Source of the DNA: JAYREN01 sp041908845
Lineage (GTDB): Bacteria; Acidobacteriota; Holophagae; Holophagales; Holophagaceae
Assembly: GCA_041908845.1 (NCBI GenBank)
Contig: JAYREN010000032.1
Location: 1-22,462, forward strand
Length of the DNA: 22,462 bases
Reading direction: 5' to 3'
Both the position numbers and the translations under genes were made by a program. Within the stretch, counting starts at the first letter, position 1; each line of letters opens with the position of its first letter. Below, in pieces: positions 1-7,977 of this stretch. The notes beneath the pieces are model-generated. The model worked only from the letters and a program-made list of their open reading frames with translations. It was not told where the DNA came from and ran no database searches.

Positions 1-882
1 ATCCTTGTTCTTCTCGCACTCGCCAGCACTCAGGCCTTCCGCAGGGGTTCCCCGTTTCCCGCCTCGAATGTGGTGCAGAAGGCCGTGGGAATGGACCTGA
101 GCGAAGCACCGGTCATGCAGTGCGCCGCTCCACCACCACCGCCACCCCCAGGATCATCTTTGTCAGGTCCCACTCTGGAACTCGCCCCTCAGAAGCGCAT
201 CCGCACCGCCCGCATCAGCCTGGAGGTCAAGGATTTCAGGCGCTTCGAATCGGCCTGCCGCACCCTGGCGGAACGCCATGGCTACCTCGCCGAGTTGAAG
301 GCCACTACCGATGATGACGGGCGCAAGCGGGCCGATGTCACCCTGCGCATTGAGGCCGCGCGGTTCGACGGTACCCTGGCGGAGTTCAAGGCCCTTGGCA
401 CGGTGAAACACGAAGAGGTCAAGGTGGAGGATGTCACCCGCGCCTACGCCGACCTCGAAGCGCGCCGGGCCAACAAGCGCATCGCCGCGGCAAGACTGCG
501 GGAAATTATCGCCACCCGCACCGGCAAGCTCTCCGATGTGATCGAAGCCGAGCAGGCCCTGAGCCAAGTGACGGAGGAACTGGAGAGCATGGAAGCCCAG
601 AAGCGCACCCTGGACAGCCAGATCGCCTACTCCTCGCTCCACGCCGAGGTCTCCGAACCGCCGCGACCCGCCAAGTTCCGAGAACCTGGGTTGTGGGCCC
701 CCCTGGTGGGCGCTCTCAAGGACGGACGCAGCGGCCTCATCACCAGCCTCGCCTTCCTGGTGGAAGTGCTCATCGTGCTCTCCCCGTGGATCCTGCTGAC
801 GGCACTGACAGTCTGGTCCATCCGCCGCTGGCGGGCCTCCCATCAACCCGCGGTCCCGGCCGCCGAATCCACGGAGCCCTGA
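1..882 (+). CDS. DUF4349 domain membrane protein (5' end missing)
   Basis: The frame is open from base 1, so the gene almost certainly begins upstream. The first codons read ILVLLALASTQAF, which looks like the hydrophobic core and cleavage region of a signal peptide or lipoprotein signal. A GTG at 70 could serve as a start but would remove this segment. After a short proline-rich stretch comes a DUF4349-like region: a beta-rich part starting near KRIRTARISLEVKDF, then a long charged helix (about residues 135-205 counted from base 1) predicted to form a coiled coil. A C-terminal membrane helix (GLITSLAFLVEVLIVLSPWI) is followed by a basic tail. This order of signal, coiled coil and C-terminal helix is usual for DUF4349 proteins, whose function is unknown. 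A strong terminator follows 44 bases after the stop, so this gene ends its transcript. Confidence 0.8.
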   Translation: MLVLLALASTQAFRRGSPFPASNVVQKAVGMDLSEAPVMQCAAPPPPPPPGSSLSGPTLELAPQKRIRTARISLEVKDFRRFESACRTLAERHGYLAELKATTDDDGRKRADVTLRIEAARFDGTLAEFKALGTVKHEEVKVEDVTRAYADLEARRANKRIAAARLREIIATRTGKLSDVIEAEQALSQVTEELESMEAQKRTLDSQIAYSSLHAEVSEPPRPAKFREPGLWAPLVGALKDGRSGLITSLAFLVEVLIVLSPWILLTALTVWSIRRWRASHQPAVPAAESTEP

Positions 883-925
883 CCGCCGATAAGGGAAAGG
901 CCGCGAGGAGGTGGCCCGCCCCGGC

Positions 926-957
926 GGGGCTCGGCCTGGGGGCCGGGCCCCGTTTTT
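926..957 (+). terminator. Intrinsic terminator after the DUF4349 gene
   Basis: GGGGCTCGGCC (926-936) pairs with GGCCGGGCCCC (941-951) over 11 base pairs, with one G-U pair and a TGGG loop. A run of five T follows at 953-957 after a single G. This is a textbook rho-independent terminator on the plus strand, placed 44 bases after the DUF4349 stop and about 77 bases before bshC. It separates the two transcription units. Confidence 0.85.
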
Positions 958-1020
958 CGGTGGGCTGTCGTTCTGCGCTCTGCCTTATCGATCTTCCTGA
1001 AAGTCCGCGCCGGATGGGTT

Positions 1021-1033
1021 AGGCTTTCAGCCT
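1021..1033 (+). repeat. Perfect small inverted repeat abutting the bshC start codon
   Basis: AGGCT (1021-1025), loop TTC, AGCCT (1029-1033) form a perfect 5-base-pair hairpin that ends on the base before the bshC ATG. No Shine-Dalgarno sequence is visible in this stretch. The stem could affect initiation, or it could be chance at this GC content. I assign no function. Confidence 0.4.
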
Positions 1034-2206
1034 ATGGAGACTCGGCGCCCAGTGGTGGTGACAGGCCAGCAGATCGGCGTGGGCTGGACGCCCGCACTGT
1101 CGGTGGTGAAGGCCCTCGCGGCCTTGTCTGTGGCCAAGCGCCTGGGGGGCGAGGCCGTCTACTGGCTGGCAGACGAGGATCATGATCGGCTGGAAGTGGC
1201 CTCCACCGTGGCCTTCGCCGGGGACCGACTGGTGCGCCACCGCTTCCGTTTCGAGGCACCAGCAGGCACGGCCACGGGTTGGCTGCCCTGGACTGAGGCT
1301 CACCAGGAGGAAGCCCAGCACCTCTGGGGTGACCTGCCCAGGCCGGATCGGCCCACCCTGCGGGACCATGTGCTGGCCCTCGGCAAGCCCCTCTGGTTCC
1401 GGGGTCTGCGGTTCTTCTCCCCCACGGAGCGCTCCCTGCGAAATTCCATCCAGAGTGAGCTGGAACGCTGGCGGGCCCTGGATCTGGAAACCCCGCTGCT
1501 GGCCCAGGCCCAAGCCCTGGAGGCCGAAGGCATTGACCTACCCTTGGATCCCCGCGAACAAGCCGCCTGGTTCAGCCTGGATCCCCGCTCGGGCCTGCGC
1601 CTCCGCCTGGAAAGCGGCAAGCCCTGCCCGCCTGGATGCTGGCTGAGTCCCGGCGCCGCCATCCGTCCCCTGATGCAGTCGCTGATGCTGCCCGCGACTC
1701 ACGTGATCCTCGGCCCGGGCGAGCGGGCCTACTGGCGCCTCACGGAGCCCCTGTGGGAGCGGGTGGGCCTGGAGCCGCCGCAGATCATCGCCCGCCCCAG
1801 CGCCTATATCCTGCCCAAGGGCCTGCGCTTGGCCCCTCTGCAGCTGGACGCCCTGCGCGCGGGGTACTGGGAGGCCTTCCTGCCGGACCGCCCCGCTCTG
1901 CCGAGCCAGGCCATGACCGTCCAGCCTGACCCCTCCTGGGGGCCAGCCCTGGGCAACCGTTTTCGTCAAGAGCTGGCCCGCACCCGCCACCGCCTGCTGA
2001 AGCTGGATCGCCGGATCTTCCGGGACCACGTGGCCCGCCTCATCGGCGAGGATCCCGAGCGACTCCGTCAGCGGCTCTTCCCCTTCGGCAAGCCCCAGGA
2101 GCGGGTAATCCCGGGCGCCTTCTGGCTCCGAGACGAGGCCCTGCTGGACCGCCTGCTGGAGGCGTTGGGCAACGGCGAGGGAATGGTGATGGTGGAGGAA
2201 ACATGA
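1034..2206 (+). CDS. bshC: Bacillithiol biosynthesis cysteine-adding enzyme BshC (short form)
   Basis: BshC adds cysteine to glucosaminyl-malate, the last step of bacillithiol synthesis in the cytoplasm. The N-terminus carries the family signature VVVTGQQIGVGWTP (residues 7-20), then AVYWLADEDHD (41-51), which matches the family's conserved FWLA-EDHD segment. The middle LSPGAAIRPLMQSLMLPATH and GPGERAYW match the conserved core of the family. At 390 residues it is much shorter than the roughly 530-residue Bacillus enzyme. It begins almost directly at the GQQ motif and has a reduced C-terminal part. Upstream in frame there is a TGA at 998-1000 and no ATG or GTG between, so the short N-terminus seems real. 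No good ribosome site is visible. The stop overlaps the bshB1 start (ATGA), and this neighbour strongly supports the assignment. Confidence 0.9.
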   Translation: METRRPVVVTGQQIGVGWTPALSVVKALAALSVAKRLGGEAVYWLADEDHDRLEVASTVAFAGDRLVRHRFRFEAPAGTATGWLPWTEAHQEEAQHLWGDLPRPDRPTLRDHVLALGKPLWFRGLRFFSPTERSLRNSIQSELERWRALDLETPLLAQAQALEAEGIDLPLDPREQAAWFSLDPRSGLRLRLESGKPCPPGCWLSPGAAIRPLMQSLMLPATHVILGPGERAYWRLTEPLWERVGLEPPQIIARPSAYILPKGLRLAPLQLDALRAGYWEAFLPDRPALPSQAMTVQPDPSWGPALGNRFRQELARTRHRLLKLDRRIFRDHVARLIGEDPERLRQRLFPFGKPQERVIPGAFWLRDEALLDRLLEALGNGEGMVMVEET

Positions 2207-2928
2207 ACGAGAAGCTGGATCTGCTGGTCGTCGGCGCGCACCCCGACGATGCCGAGGTGCATGCGGGTGGCATGCTGGCCCTCTGCGCCAAGCGGGGACT
2301 GAAGGCCGCCATCCTCGATGCCACCGGTGGTGACCTTGGCACCCGGGGCACCCTGGAACTGCGCCGAGCCGAGGCCCTGGAGGCCGCGCGCATCCTGGGT
2401 GTAGAGCGGATCATCCTGGATTTCCCCGATGCGCGCTTCGACGAATCGGAGACCTACCGCGTGAAGCTCATGGAGGTGCTGCGCCGCACCCGCCCCGAGG
2501 TGCTGGTGCTGCCCCATCCCGAGGATCACCACCCGGATCACCGCCGCCTCTACCGCCTGGGGCGCGAGGCCGCCTACTATGCGGGCCTCAAGAACTTCCC
2601 CTGCGAGGGCCAGCCCTGGCGCCCCAAGGCCGTGGCCTGGGTGGGCGGCATCAACCCGCCCACGCCCCCGGATGTGGTGGTGGACGTGAGTGAGGTCTGG
2701 GACCAGCGCATGGCCGCCTTCGACGCCTTCGGCAGCCAGTTCGGAAAGGGCGAAGGCCAGCCCTGGACCCGCATTGCCCACCCCACCTTCCGCGCGGGCA
2801 TCGAGGGCCGCGCCATGCACTGGGGCAGCCTGATCATGGCCGCCCACGGCGAAGGACTGTGGTGCGAAAAGCCCGTGCCCCCGGCGCTGATGGCGCTTAT
2901 AACAAGCCTGGGTCGAAGCAAGCCCTGA
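2203..2928 (+). CDS. bshB1: Bacillithiol biosynthesis deacetylase BshB1 (LmbE/PIG-L family)
   Basis: This is a zinc-dependent deacetylase that removes acetate from GlcNAc-malate, the second step of bacillithiol synthesis. The N-terminal GAHPDDAEVHAGG (residues 11-23) is the LmbE family metal motif, with His13 and Asp16 as expected zinc ligands and Asp15 as likely catalytic base. HPEDHHPDHRR (105-115) supplies the third histidine, probably His113. TGGDLGTRGT (41-50) is typical of the BshB1 branch. The 241 residues match the usual length of about 235-240. The ATG overlaps the bshC stop by 4 bases, giving translational coupling. The glycosyltransferase BshA is not in this window. A related LmbE deacetylase for another sugar substrate is possible, but linkage to bshC argues for bacillithiol. 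Confidence 0.92.
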   Translation: MNEKLDLLVVGAHPDDAEVHAGGMLALCAKRGLKAAILDATGGDLGTRGTLELRRAEALEAARILGVERIILDFPDARFDESETYRVKLMEVLRRTRPEVLVLPHPEDHHPDHRRLYRLGREAAYYAGLKNFPCEGQPWRPKAVAWVGGINPPTPPDVVVDVSEVWDQRMAAFDAFGSQFGKGEGQPWTRIAHPTFRAGIEGRAMHWGSLIMAAHGEGLWCEKPVPPALMALITSLGRSKP

Positions 2929-3027
2929 CCATCCCCAGTAGGCCACCGCAACAAAAAGCTGGGGCCTCCATGGCTCTGCTGTGGAGTCGAAGGGGAATTT
3001 ATCCCCGCATCGGCTCGTCTCCCCTCC
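2929..3027. other. Convergent intergenic region with two small inverted repeats
   Basis: This 99-base gap lies between the convergent stops of bshB1 and the zinc-ribbon membrane protein gene. It holds CCCCAG (2933-2938) with CTGGGG (2959-2964), a 6-base stem with a long loop, and GGGGA (2992-2996) with TCCCC (3002-3006), a 5-base stem with loop ATTTA. Neither is followed closely by a good T run on either strand. They may contribute to termination of the two converging transcripts, but this is weak. Confidence 0.3.
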
Positions 3028-4398
3028 CTATGAGTCCCCACCGAGAAACCGCGGCCACCACCTCCAGCGGCGTGTCTTCCCCAGCTCCGCGAGCGCGAAC
3101 TCGGCCTCGAGGAGGGTCAGCTGGGGCTGGGCCTCCTGGAGCAGTGCCATGGCCCTAAGGCCCCCTTTCCGTCCCCTTCCCAGCTCCCGCAGGATGAGAT
3201 CTCGCTGAGAGGCGCTGAGCCGCGCCAGGATTACATCAGGGGTCTGGAGCTCGGTGGGGCGTTCGTCACCTAGGCGATTCTTCCGGTGCAGGGCCCAGGC
3301 GAGGATTCCGCCGAACAGCAGCACCATGAACAGCGCCGTGATGACCTCGCCAAGGTTCTCGGCGGGGTAACCCCGAAGGGTGGCCCACACCTGGGCAGGG
3401 AGCTTCCCGGGTGCAGGCTCTGCCTTTTCCTGGAGCAATCGAGTGGCGCCCTCCAGGCGCAGTTCCAGGCGGGGGAAGGCCATGAACATATCGGCCATGA
3501 CAAGCCGACCCTGGACGAGGCTGCGACCCAGTGGCCCCTGGACAGGGATTTCCAGGTCCCACCATCCGCCTCCTTGCGGGCGCACCAGGGGCGCGCCGGG
3601 AAACCCTACAGGCCCACCCAGGGCGGCCTTCAGGGCCGGATCCGCGGCCAGTCGCGCCAGAGTGGCTTGGCCCGGAGCCAATCCCTCCGAGGGACAGGCC
3701 ACGGCTCCGAAGCACGGAACTTCCTTTCGTGAAATTGGGTGCGCGTCCGAAAGATCCAGGTTGCTGCCACACTCCACCAGGGAGATCTGGAGCTGGGGGA
3801 AGTGCCAACCGTGGACCGGGCAGGATTCGAACTCCCCCTTTGCCCGCGCCCTGCCCCGGGGGCCCTCCAAAGGCACCGTGAAACGCCCCTTGTAGGTCTC
3901 CTTCCGCACCCGCACCCGGGTCTCCGGCAACCCAAAGCGCAAGGGCTCGCCCAACTCCCGAGTGAGCTGGGGTTCGTCGGTCAGGCGGGCCTGCACGACC
4001 CGGTATTCCCAGGCCTTCCAGCGCTCCCACCGGTCGAGGAACATCAGGCCCAGGATGGCCGCAAGGGCGAGGTGGAACAGAGCGAGGAGACCCGCCCCAA
4101 GCCACCCCGGAATGCGGAATTCGCGGCCCCTCAGGGGAGGTTCGGGGTTGGGATCCAGCCGCAGCTCCCAGCCGCAACGAGGGCAGTGGAGGGGCTCAGG
4201 TTCAAAGTGCAGACCGCATTTCCTGCAGCCCCCCAGGGGTTTGAGAGCCTGGAGGAGGATGGCCGGGAGCCAACCCAGGAGCGGCAGGCAGGCCAGAAGG
4301 CCCCAGAGCCGGGACCGCTGATTGCGGCGGGCCTGCATCACGGTGATGAACCCAGCCGCGCCACAGAAGGCCAGAACGAATAAGGACAGGAGGCACAT
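3028..4398 (-). CDS. Zinc-ribbon membrane protein with tandem Coa1/Tim21-like domains
   Basis: I cannot name a specific function. From the chosen start (456 residues) there are hydrophobic helices near 2-20 and 29-51, then a four-cysteine zinc ribbon (CRKC at 58-61, CPRC at 72-75). Another helix lies near 97-121. Two similar soluble segments follow at about 130-210 and 242-319, then a final helix near 350-370 and a charged helical tail. Each soluble segment shows the pattern 'residues-LG-P', then 'GP-GR', then a strand such as FPQLQISL or FPRLELRL. This resembles the Coa1/Tim21-like fold seen in bacterial membrane proteins, and I infer a tandem duplication. An upstream in-frame ATG at 4476 would add 26 residues. 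I prefer 4398 because AGAGGAG lies 11 bases upstream and the longer form has no ribosome site. Confidence 0.7.
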   Translation of the reverse strand: MCLLSLFVLAFCGAAGFITVMQARRNQRSRLWGLLACLPLLGWLPAILLQALKPLGGCRKCGLHFEPEPLHCPRCGWELRLDPNPEPPLRGREFRIPGWLGAGLLALFHLALAAILGLMFLDRWERWKAWEYRVVQARLTDEPQLTRELGEPLRFGLPETRVRVRKETYKGRFTVPLEGPRGRARAKGEFESCPVHGWHFPQLQISLVECGSNLDLSDAHPISRKEVPCFGAVACPSEGLAPGQATLARLAADPALKAALGGPVGFPGAPLVRPQGGGWWDLEIPVQGPLGRSLVQGRLVMADMFMAFPRLELRLEGATRLLQEKAEPAPGKLPAQVWATLRGYPAENLGEVITALFMVLLFGGILAWALHRKNRLGDERPTELQTPDVILARLSASQRDLILRELGRGRKGGLRAMALLQEAQPQLTLLEAEFALAELGKTRRWRWWPRFLGGDS

Positions 4399-4533
4399 GC
4401 GGACGTTTTCTCCTCTGAGCCAGCAGAACAAACACTCACCACGGAATCTTCCGTCCAACGCGGCTTTTGTTGGCAAAGATCTCTGATTATCGGCCTGATT
4501 CAGTCACGGAGAAACAATCCATCCGGTTAGCAC

Positions 4534-4992
4534 CTAGCTCCCAGTCCCCAACCTCCAGCGCAGAACATGAGCCAGCGTGGCATTCAGGATGAGGCAGACC
4601 AGACCCACGGTGAGCGCGATCAGGAGCACGCCGGGCAGACTGAGGTCGGTGCGGGGCGCCGCTGGAGTCTTGAACGCCTGCAGGCCCACAAAGGTCCCGG
4701 CCAGCCAGAGGAGTTCGAGGCCTGTCATCAGGGCCGAATACCGAAGAAGGCAATGCCAGCGTTCGCGGTCCCCTGCCCCTTGCAAGCGCACCAGAGCACG
4801 TCCCAGTAGAGGGGCGAGGATGAGGGGCGGCGCGAACATCAGCGGGGTTCCGAGGGTTTCTATCCAGGAAACGGCCCCGCCCCCGAGATCCGAGAACAGA
4901 ATCAGGGCCCCGTAGACCAGGCCGAACAGCCATCCGCCCCCAGCCGGCGTAAGGCACCTCTTCCCGGCGGGGTTCCTCGCTTTCGTCAGCAT
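4534..4992 (-). CDS. Small four-helix membrane protein, function unknown
   Basis: The protein has 152 residues with about four membrane helices: near 19-36, 45-68, 80-104 and 118-146. No catalytic motif or binding signature is visible. The ATG at 4992 is preceded on the minus strand by AGGAGG at a spacing of about 5 bases, which is the best ribosome site in this part of the window. An upstream in-frame start at 5049 would add 19 polar residues without such support, so I take the shorter form. The flanking minus-strand genes also encode uncharacterised membrane proteins, and the gap of about 60 bases to the upstream one allows co-transcription. Confidence 0.65.
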   Translation of the reverse strand: MLTKARNPAGKRCLTPAGGGWLFGLVYGALILFSDLGGGAVSWIETLGTPLMFAPPLILAPLLGRALVRLQGAGDRERWHCLLRYSALMTGLELLWLAGTFVGLQAFKTPAAPRTDLSLPGVLLIALTVGLVCLILNATLAHVLRWRLGTGS

Positions 4993-5052
4993 CTCGGCCT
5001 CCTGTTCGCCTGGGGCCCCAAATCTTGGATCATGCCCAGGCAGGTTCAAGGG

Positions 5053-5637
5053 TCATCCCGGATCCTCGGAAAGCAGGGCGGAGCCGGCCTCCGCCACTTG
5101 TGCGTACTCCTCGCTCGTGAGATCGACTCGCTTCAGGGACTTGTGGCCCGCCTTGACGAGATCCATGTCCATGGAAATGCTGCGGACCTTCAGCCCGTAA
5201 TAGAGGGAAACCAGGAAGGAGCCGAGTAAGGGCACGCTGGAGAGGCCTACCAGCGATGCCAGCACGCCTCGCTGGGGGGTAGAAGCCAACCAAGCAAACC
5301 CAAGGCTGATCAAGGCGCCAAAAATCGGTGCGGTGATGGCGTTATCCCGGGTCTGGTCCTTGAGAGCTACCACCAGGGCCTTGGAAAGGAGGTGGCAGGC
5401 GGGACAAGCCACGGGATCCAGGTTGGACTTGATCAGTTTCTCCATGCCCTCCAGGGCCTCCTGACGGGCCCGTTCCCGGGCGCCTTCCTGGTTCAACCAG
5501 AGTGGGCTGCGCCCCGTACCCTCGGCCTTCAGGTCCGCCACATGGCCGTAGGTGTGGCCGCAGTGTTCGCAGCGGTGGGGGATCAGCACCCGGGCGTGAA
5601 GTGAGGCAATCTGCTTTGAACCGGCAGGAATGATCAT
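5053..5637 (-). CDS. Zinc-ribbon protein with two membrane helices, function unknown
   Basis: With the ATG at 5637 the product has 194 residues. Two cysteine pairs, CEHC (23-26) and CPAC (78-81), are separated by a helical, charged insert (about 50-72), which suggests a split zinc ribbon. Two hydrophobic helices follow near 103-120 and 124-148, the pair typical of a hairpin. The cytoplasmic C-terminus is charged and contains LTSEEYAQVAEAGSALL. An in-frame ATG at 5751 would add 38 residues of low-complexity sequence with no ribosome site. At 5637 a modest AGGA lies about 9 bases upstream, so the shorter form is more likely. I know no family for it. The position next to two other membrane proteins, one also with a zinc ribbon, hints at a shared lineage-specific function, but that is inference. 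Confidence 0.6.
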   Translation of the reverse strand: MIIPAGSKQIASLHARVLIPHRCEHCGHTYGHVADLKAEGTGRSPLWLNQEGARERARQEALEGMEKLIKSNLDPVACPACHLLSKALVVALKDQTRDNAITAPIFGALISLGFAWLASTPQRGVLASLVGLSSVPLLGSFLVSLYYGLKVRSISMDMDLVKAGHKSLKRVDLTSEEYAQVAEAGSALLSEDPG

Positions 5638-5784
5638 CGCTGGATCCTGTGGAAGAGCCTCCCATTCTGCATCACCTCCCGCCGTGGATAGCAGATCTTG
5701 CACCAGCCCCCAGTTCGAGGGGATGCCGCCTGGGCTGCCCAGGACGATCAACCAGAAAGGGGTGAAGATGGGCGGTGGCCGGAC

Positions 5785-7890
5785 CTACTTGTCCTTCACG
5801 TCCAGGCTGCGGAAGCAGTGGTAGTCTGCGTGCGGCACGGTGGTGCAGAACTCTCGGTAGGGATAGGCGAAATCCCCGTCACCACGACCCAGGGCGGTGT
5901 GGATCAGAGTCCGTTTCCGCCCCCAGCCAAAGTCACCCTGGCTGAGCATGAGGCAGGCTCGGGCCAGGTCTTCGGAGCCCACGGGGGCATCGCCAAGGTG
6001 GTCCTTGAGCTGGCAGGCATGGCCGACCTCATGCAGGAACACCGCCCGCTGCAGCTTCAGAGCGATCTCCTTGCGCAAGCCTGGGTCCTTCAGCCGAGTC
6101 CAGGCGGCGTAGGCATCGGTGTAGGGAATCCGTTGCTTTGGGCCATTGGTGCGCAGGTCTATCCCTTCCGGGGAATTCGGCTCCAGGATGGCCTTCTCTA
6201 GTTGATAGAAGTCCTCCTCGATGCGCCGCTGGAAACGGGCCGGAAAGATGTTCACCGCGATGATGTTCTTGATGCACCACGGCGAGCCTTCCCAGAGCTC
6301 CGCGTACGCCGGATGGTGGGAGTCCGTGCCGCTGTCGTTGCGCACCCTGATTTTCAGAGCGAAAAAGGGCCGTTCCCCCCGATCCTCCGCGTTGAAGTTC
6401 ACCAGCGGGCTCTCGCCGGGTCCGGGATTACCGGCCGGATCGACCATGGAATCGTCCAGGCGGATGGCCTTAATCCCCGTGAGGAACTCCCACTTGGCGG
6501 TCATGAACTCCTGGCTCGGGTCCAGCAGAAAGATCTCCTTGTGGCTGGGGCTCAAGCGGCGAAATTCCCGTCCCCCCTTGCCCTCGGGCGCCACAATCCC
6601 GCGGTACTCGTCGTAGAGCGTGATGCCGTCGCCCTTGGCGTCCTGCCCAGCCACGGTGTCCTCGTCCCAAGTTCGGGTCTTGCCGTAGGCGGCGCTGCGC
6701 TCCCAGGCATCGGCGATGCGGTTGTGGTCCTCGTCCAGGGGGAGGTCCAGTTCTCCCGTGTCCTTGCCCCGGAGGGTGACCTTCAGGTCCTTGCCTTCCT
6801 CGCTCTTGGCGGTGACTTTAAGGGTGCCCCAGGCACCGTAGTCGAAGCTGCGCACCCGGAAGGTGGCCTTCTCCAACGGGGCGTCGGACTCCAGGGTCGT
6901 GCGGTTGTTGAAGAGCAGGCCCTGCTCTTTCGGGCAGTCGTCCGCCCAGAAGCGAAGACCCTCCTCCGGCGAGGCCCCCTTCGGCCAGTTTCCGCAGATG
7001 CCCTGGTTCTTGGACACCTTTGGCAGAGCCACGAGGAGCTTGGCCTTCCTCGCCACGCCGGGTTCCCCCTTCTTGTGCACCTTCACCTTGAACGTGAGGG
7101 CATTGCCGGGCTTTTCCGGCGCCTGCAAATTGGCTTCGGGTATCCAGGTGTCGAAGACCTCCTCCACGGTGACCGTCACTTCGGTCTCGTCCTCCGGAGG
7201 CGCACCTTCCAACGTGAGCTTGTAGCGCTGCGTGACGGTGCCATCCTCCGAGGTGAAGGAACCCTCCTGCACCTTGCGCACCTTCTGGAGATTCCTCAGA
7301 TCCTCATTGCTGAGGCGAAAGATCATCAGCGCGTGGTACCGGTCGTCACCCGCAGACCCGAATGAGTAGGAACCTGGGCCCAGAAGGCCGAATTCCGGCG
7401 GTTCCTCGTCCAGGTAGACCTGGGGCGTGCACTTGAGGATCCCGCCGTTCTTGTCCCGGGTGAAACGGGCAGCATCCTCCTTCAGGCTCCACATGCCGCC
7501 GCTGGAACTCTGCTGGATGGAGCCCGGCCCGCCCAAGGTGCGGCCGCCGGCCTGGGCACTGCCCCTGTGGGACAGGATGCCGAAGCACATGGGCTCGCTT
7601 TCGCGCAGTCCGTAAAGGCCGCCACGGCGGGCATGGAGCTTCTGGGGGGTGCGGAGATCCTCGCCCCCGTAGTTCGTGCCGAACCAGCCGTGCCAGACGG
7701 TGCCCGGGGCCAGAGTGACGGTCACCTTGCTGCTGGCTGAGGTGCCATCGCTCGCCGAAGCCGAGAGTTCCGTGGTCAAGTGGAACACCCCCTGGGCGCG
7801 CAGGGAGACTCCCACCAAGGCCACGAACAGGGCGAGGAGCATTCGACCGCCACGGGCAACCCCGATGGCATTGGTAGGGCGATGGAACAT
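5785..7890 (-). CDS. Exported protein with EF-hand-like loops and an HEVGH metalloprotease-like motif
   Basis: The product has 701 residues. The ATG at 7890 has GGAGG 5 bases upstream; a further ATG at 7902 overlaps that ribosome site and is unlikely. A basic N-terminus is followed by a hydrophobic core (MLLALFVALVGVSL) and AQG, a plausible signal peptidase site, so I infer export. The N-terminal half is beta-rich with no family I recognise. DEDHNRIADAWE (386-397) and DAKGDGITLYDE (417-428) have the 12-residue spacing of calcium-binding EF-hand loops; the second has Lys at position 3. Near the C-terminus is HEVGHACQLKDH (620-631), an HExxH zinc motif with a further histidine one residue later than the metzincin consensus, followed by a Met-containing segment (ACLML). 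I infer a secreted calcium-stabilised zinc peptidase, or a degenerate one. Confidence 0.65.
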   Translation of the reverse strand: MFHRPTNAIGVARGGRMLLALFVALVGVSLRAQGVFHLTTELSASASDGTSASSKVTVTLAPGTVWHGWFGTNYGGEDLRTPQKLHARRGGLYGLRESEPMCFGILSHRGSAQAGGRTLGGPGSIQQSSSGGMWSLKEDAARFTRDKNGGILKCTPQVYLDEEPPEFGLLGPGSYSFGSAGDDRYHALMIFRLSNEDLRNLQKVRKVQEGSFTSEDGTVTQRYKLTLEGAPPEDETEVTVTVEEVFDTWIPEANLQAPEKPGNALTFKVKVHKKGEPGVARKAKLLVALPKVSKNQGICGNWPKGASPEEGLRFWADDCPKEQGLLFNNRTTLESDAPLEKATFRVRSFDYGAWGTLKVTAKSEEGKDLKVTLRGKDTGELDLPLDEDHNRIADAWERSAAYGKTRTWDEDTVAGQDAKGDGITLYDEYRGIVAPEGKGGREFRRLSPSHKEIFLLDPSQEFMTAKWEFLTGIKAIRLDDSMVDPAGNPGPGESPLVNFNAEDRGERPFFALKIRVRNDSGTDSHHPAYAELWEGSPWCIKNIIAVNIFPARFQRRIEEDFYQLEKAILEPNSPEGIDLRTNGPKQRIPYTDAYAAWTRLKDPGLRKEIALKLQRAVFLHEVGHACQLKDHLGDAPVGSEDLARACLMLSQGDFGWGRKRTLIHTALGRGDGDFAYPYREFCTTVPHADYHCFRSLDVKDK

Positions 7891-7977
7891 CACGGCCTCC
7901 ATCGGAGATGCACTGCGGATTGCTGACTCAAGGGCCCATTTGGCGCAGGTCGTAGAAACCCTCGGTTCCTGAAACGC

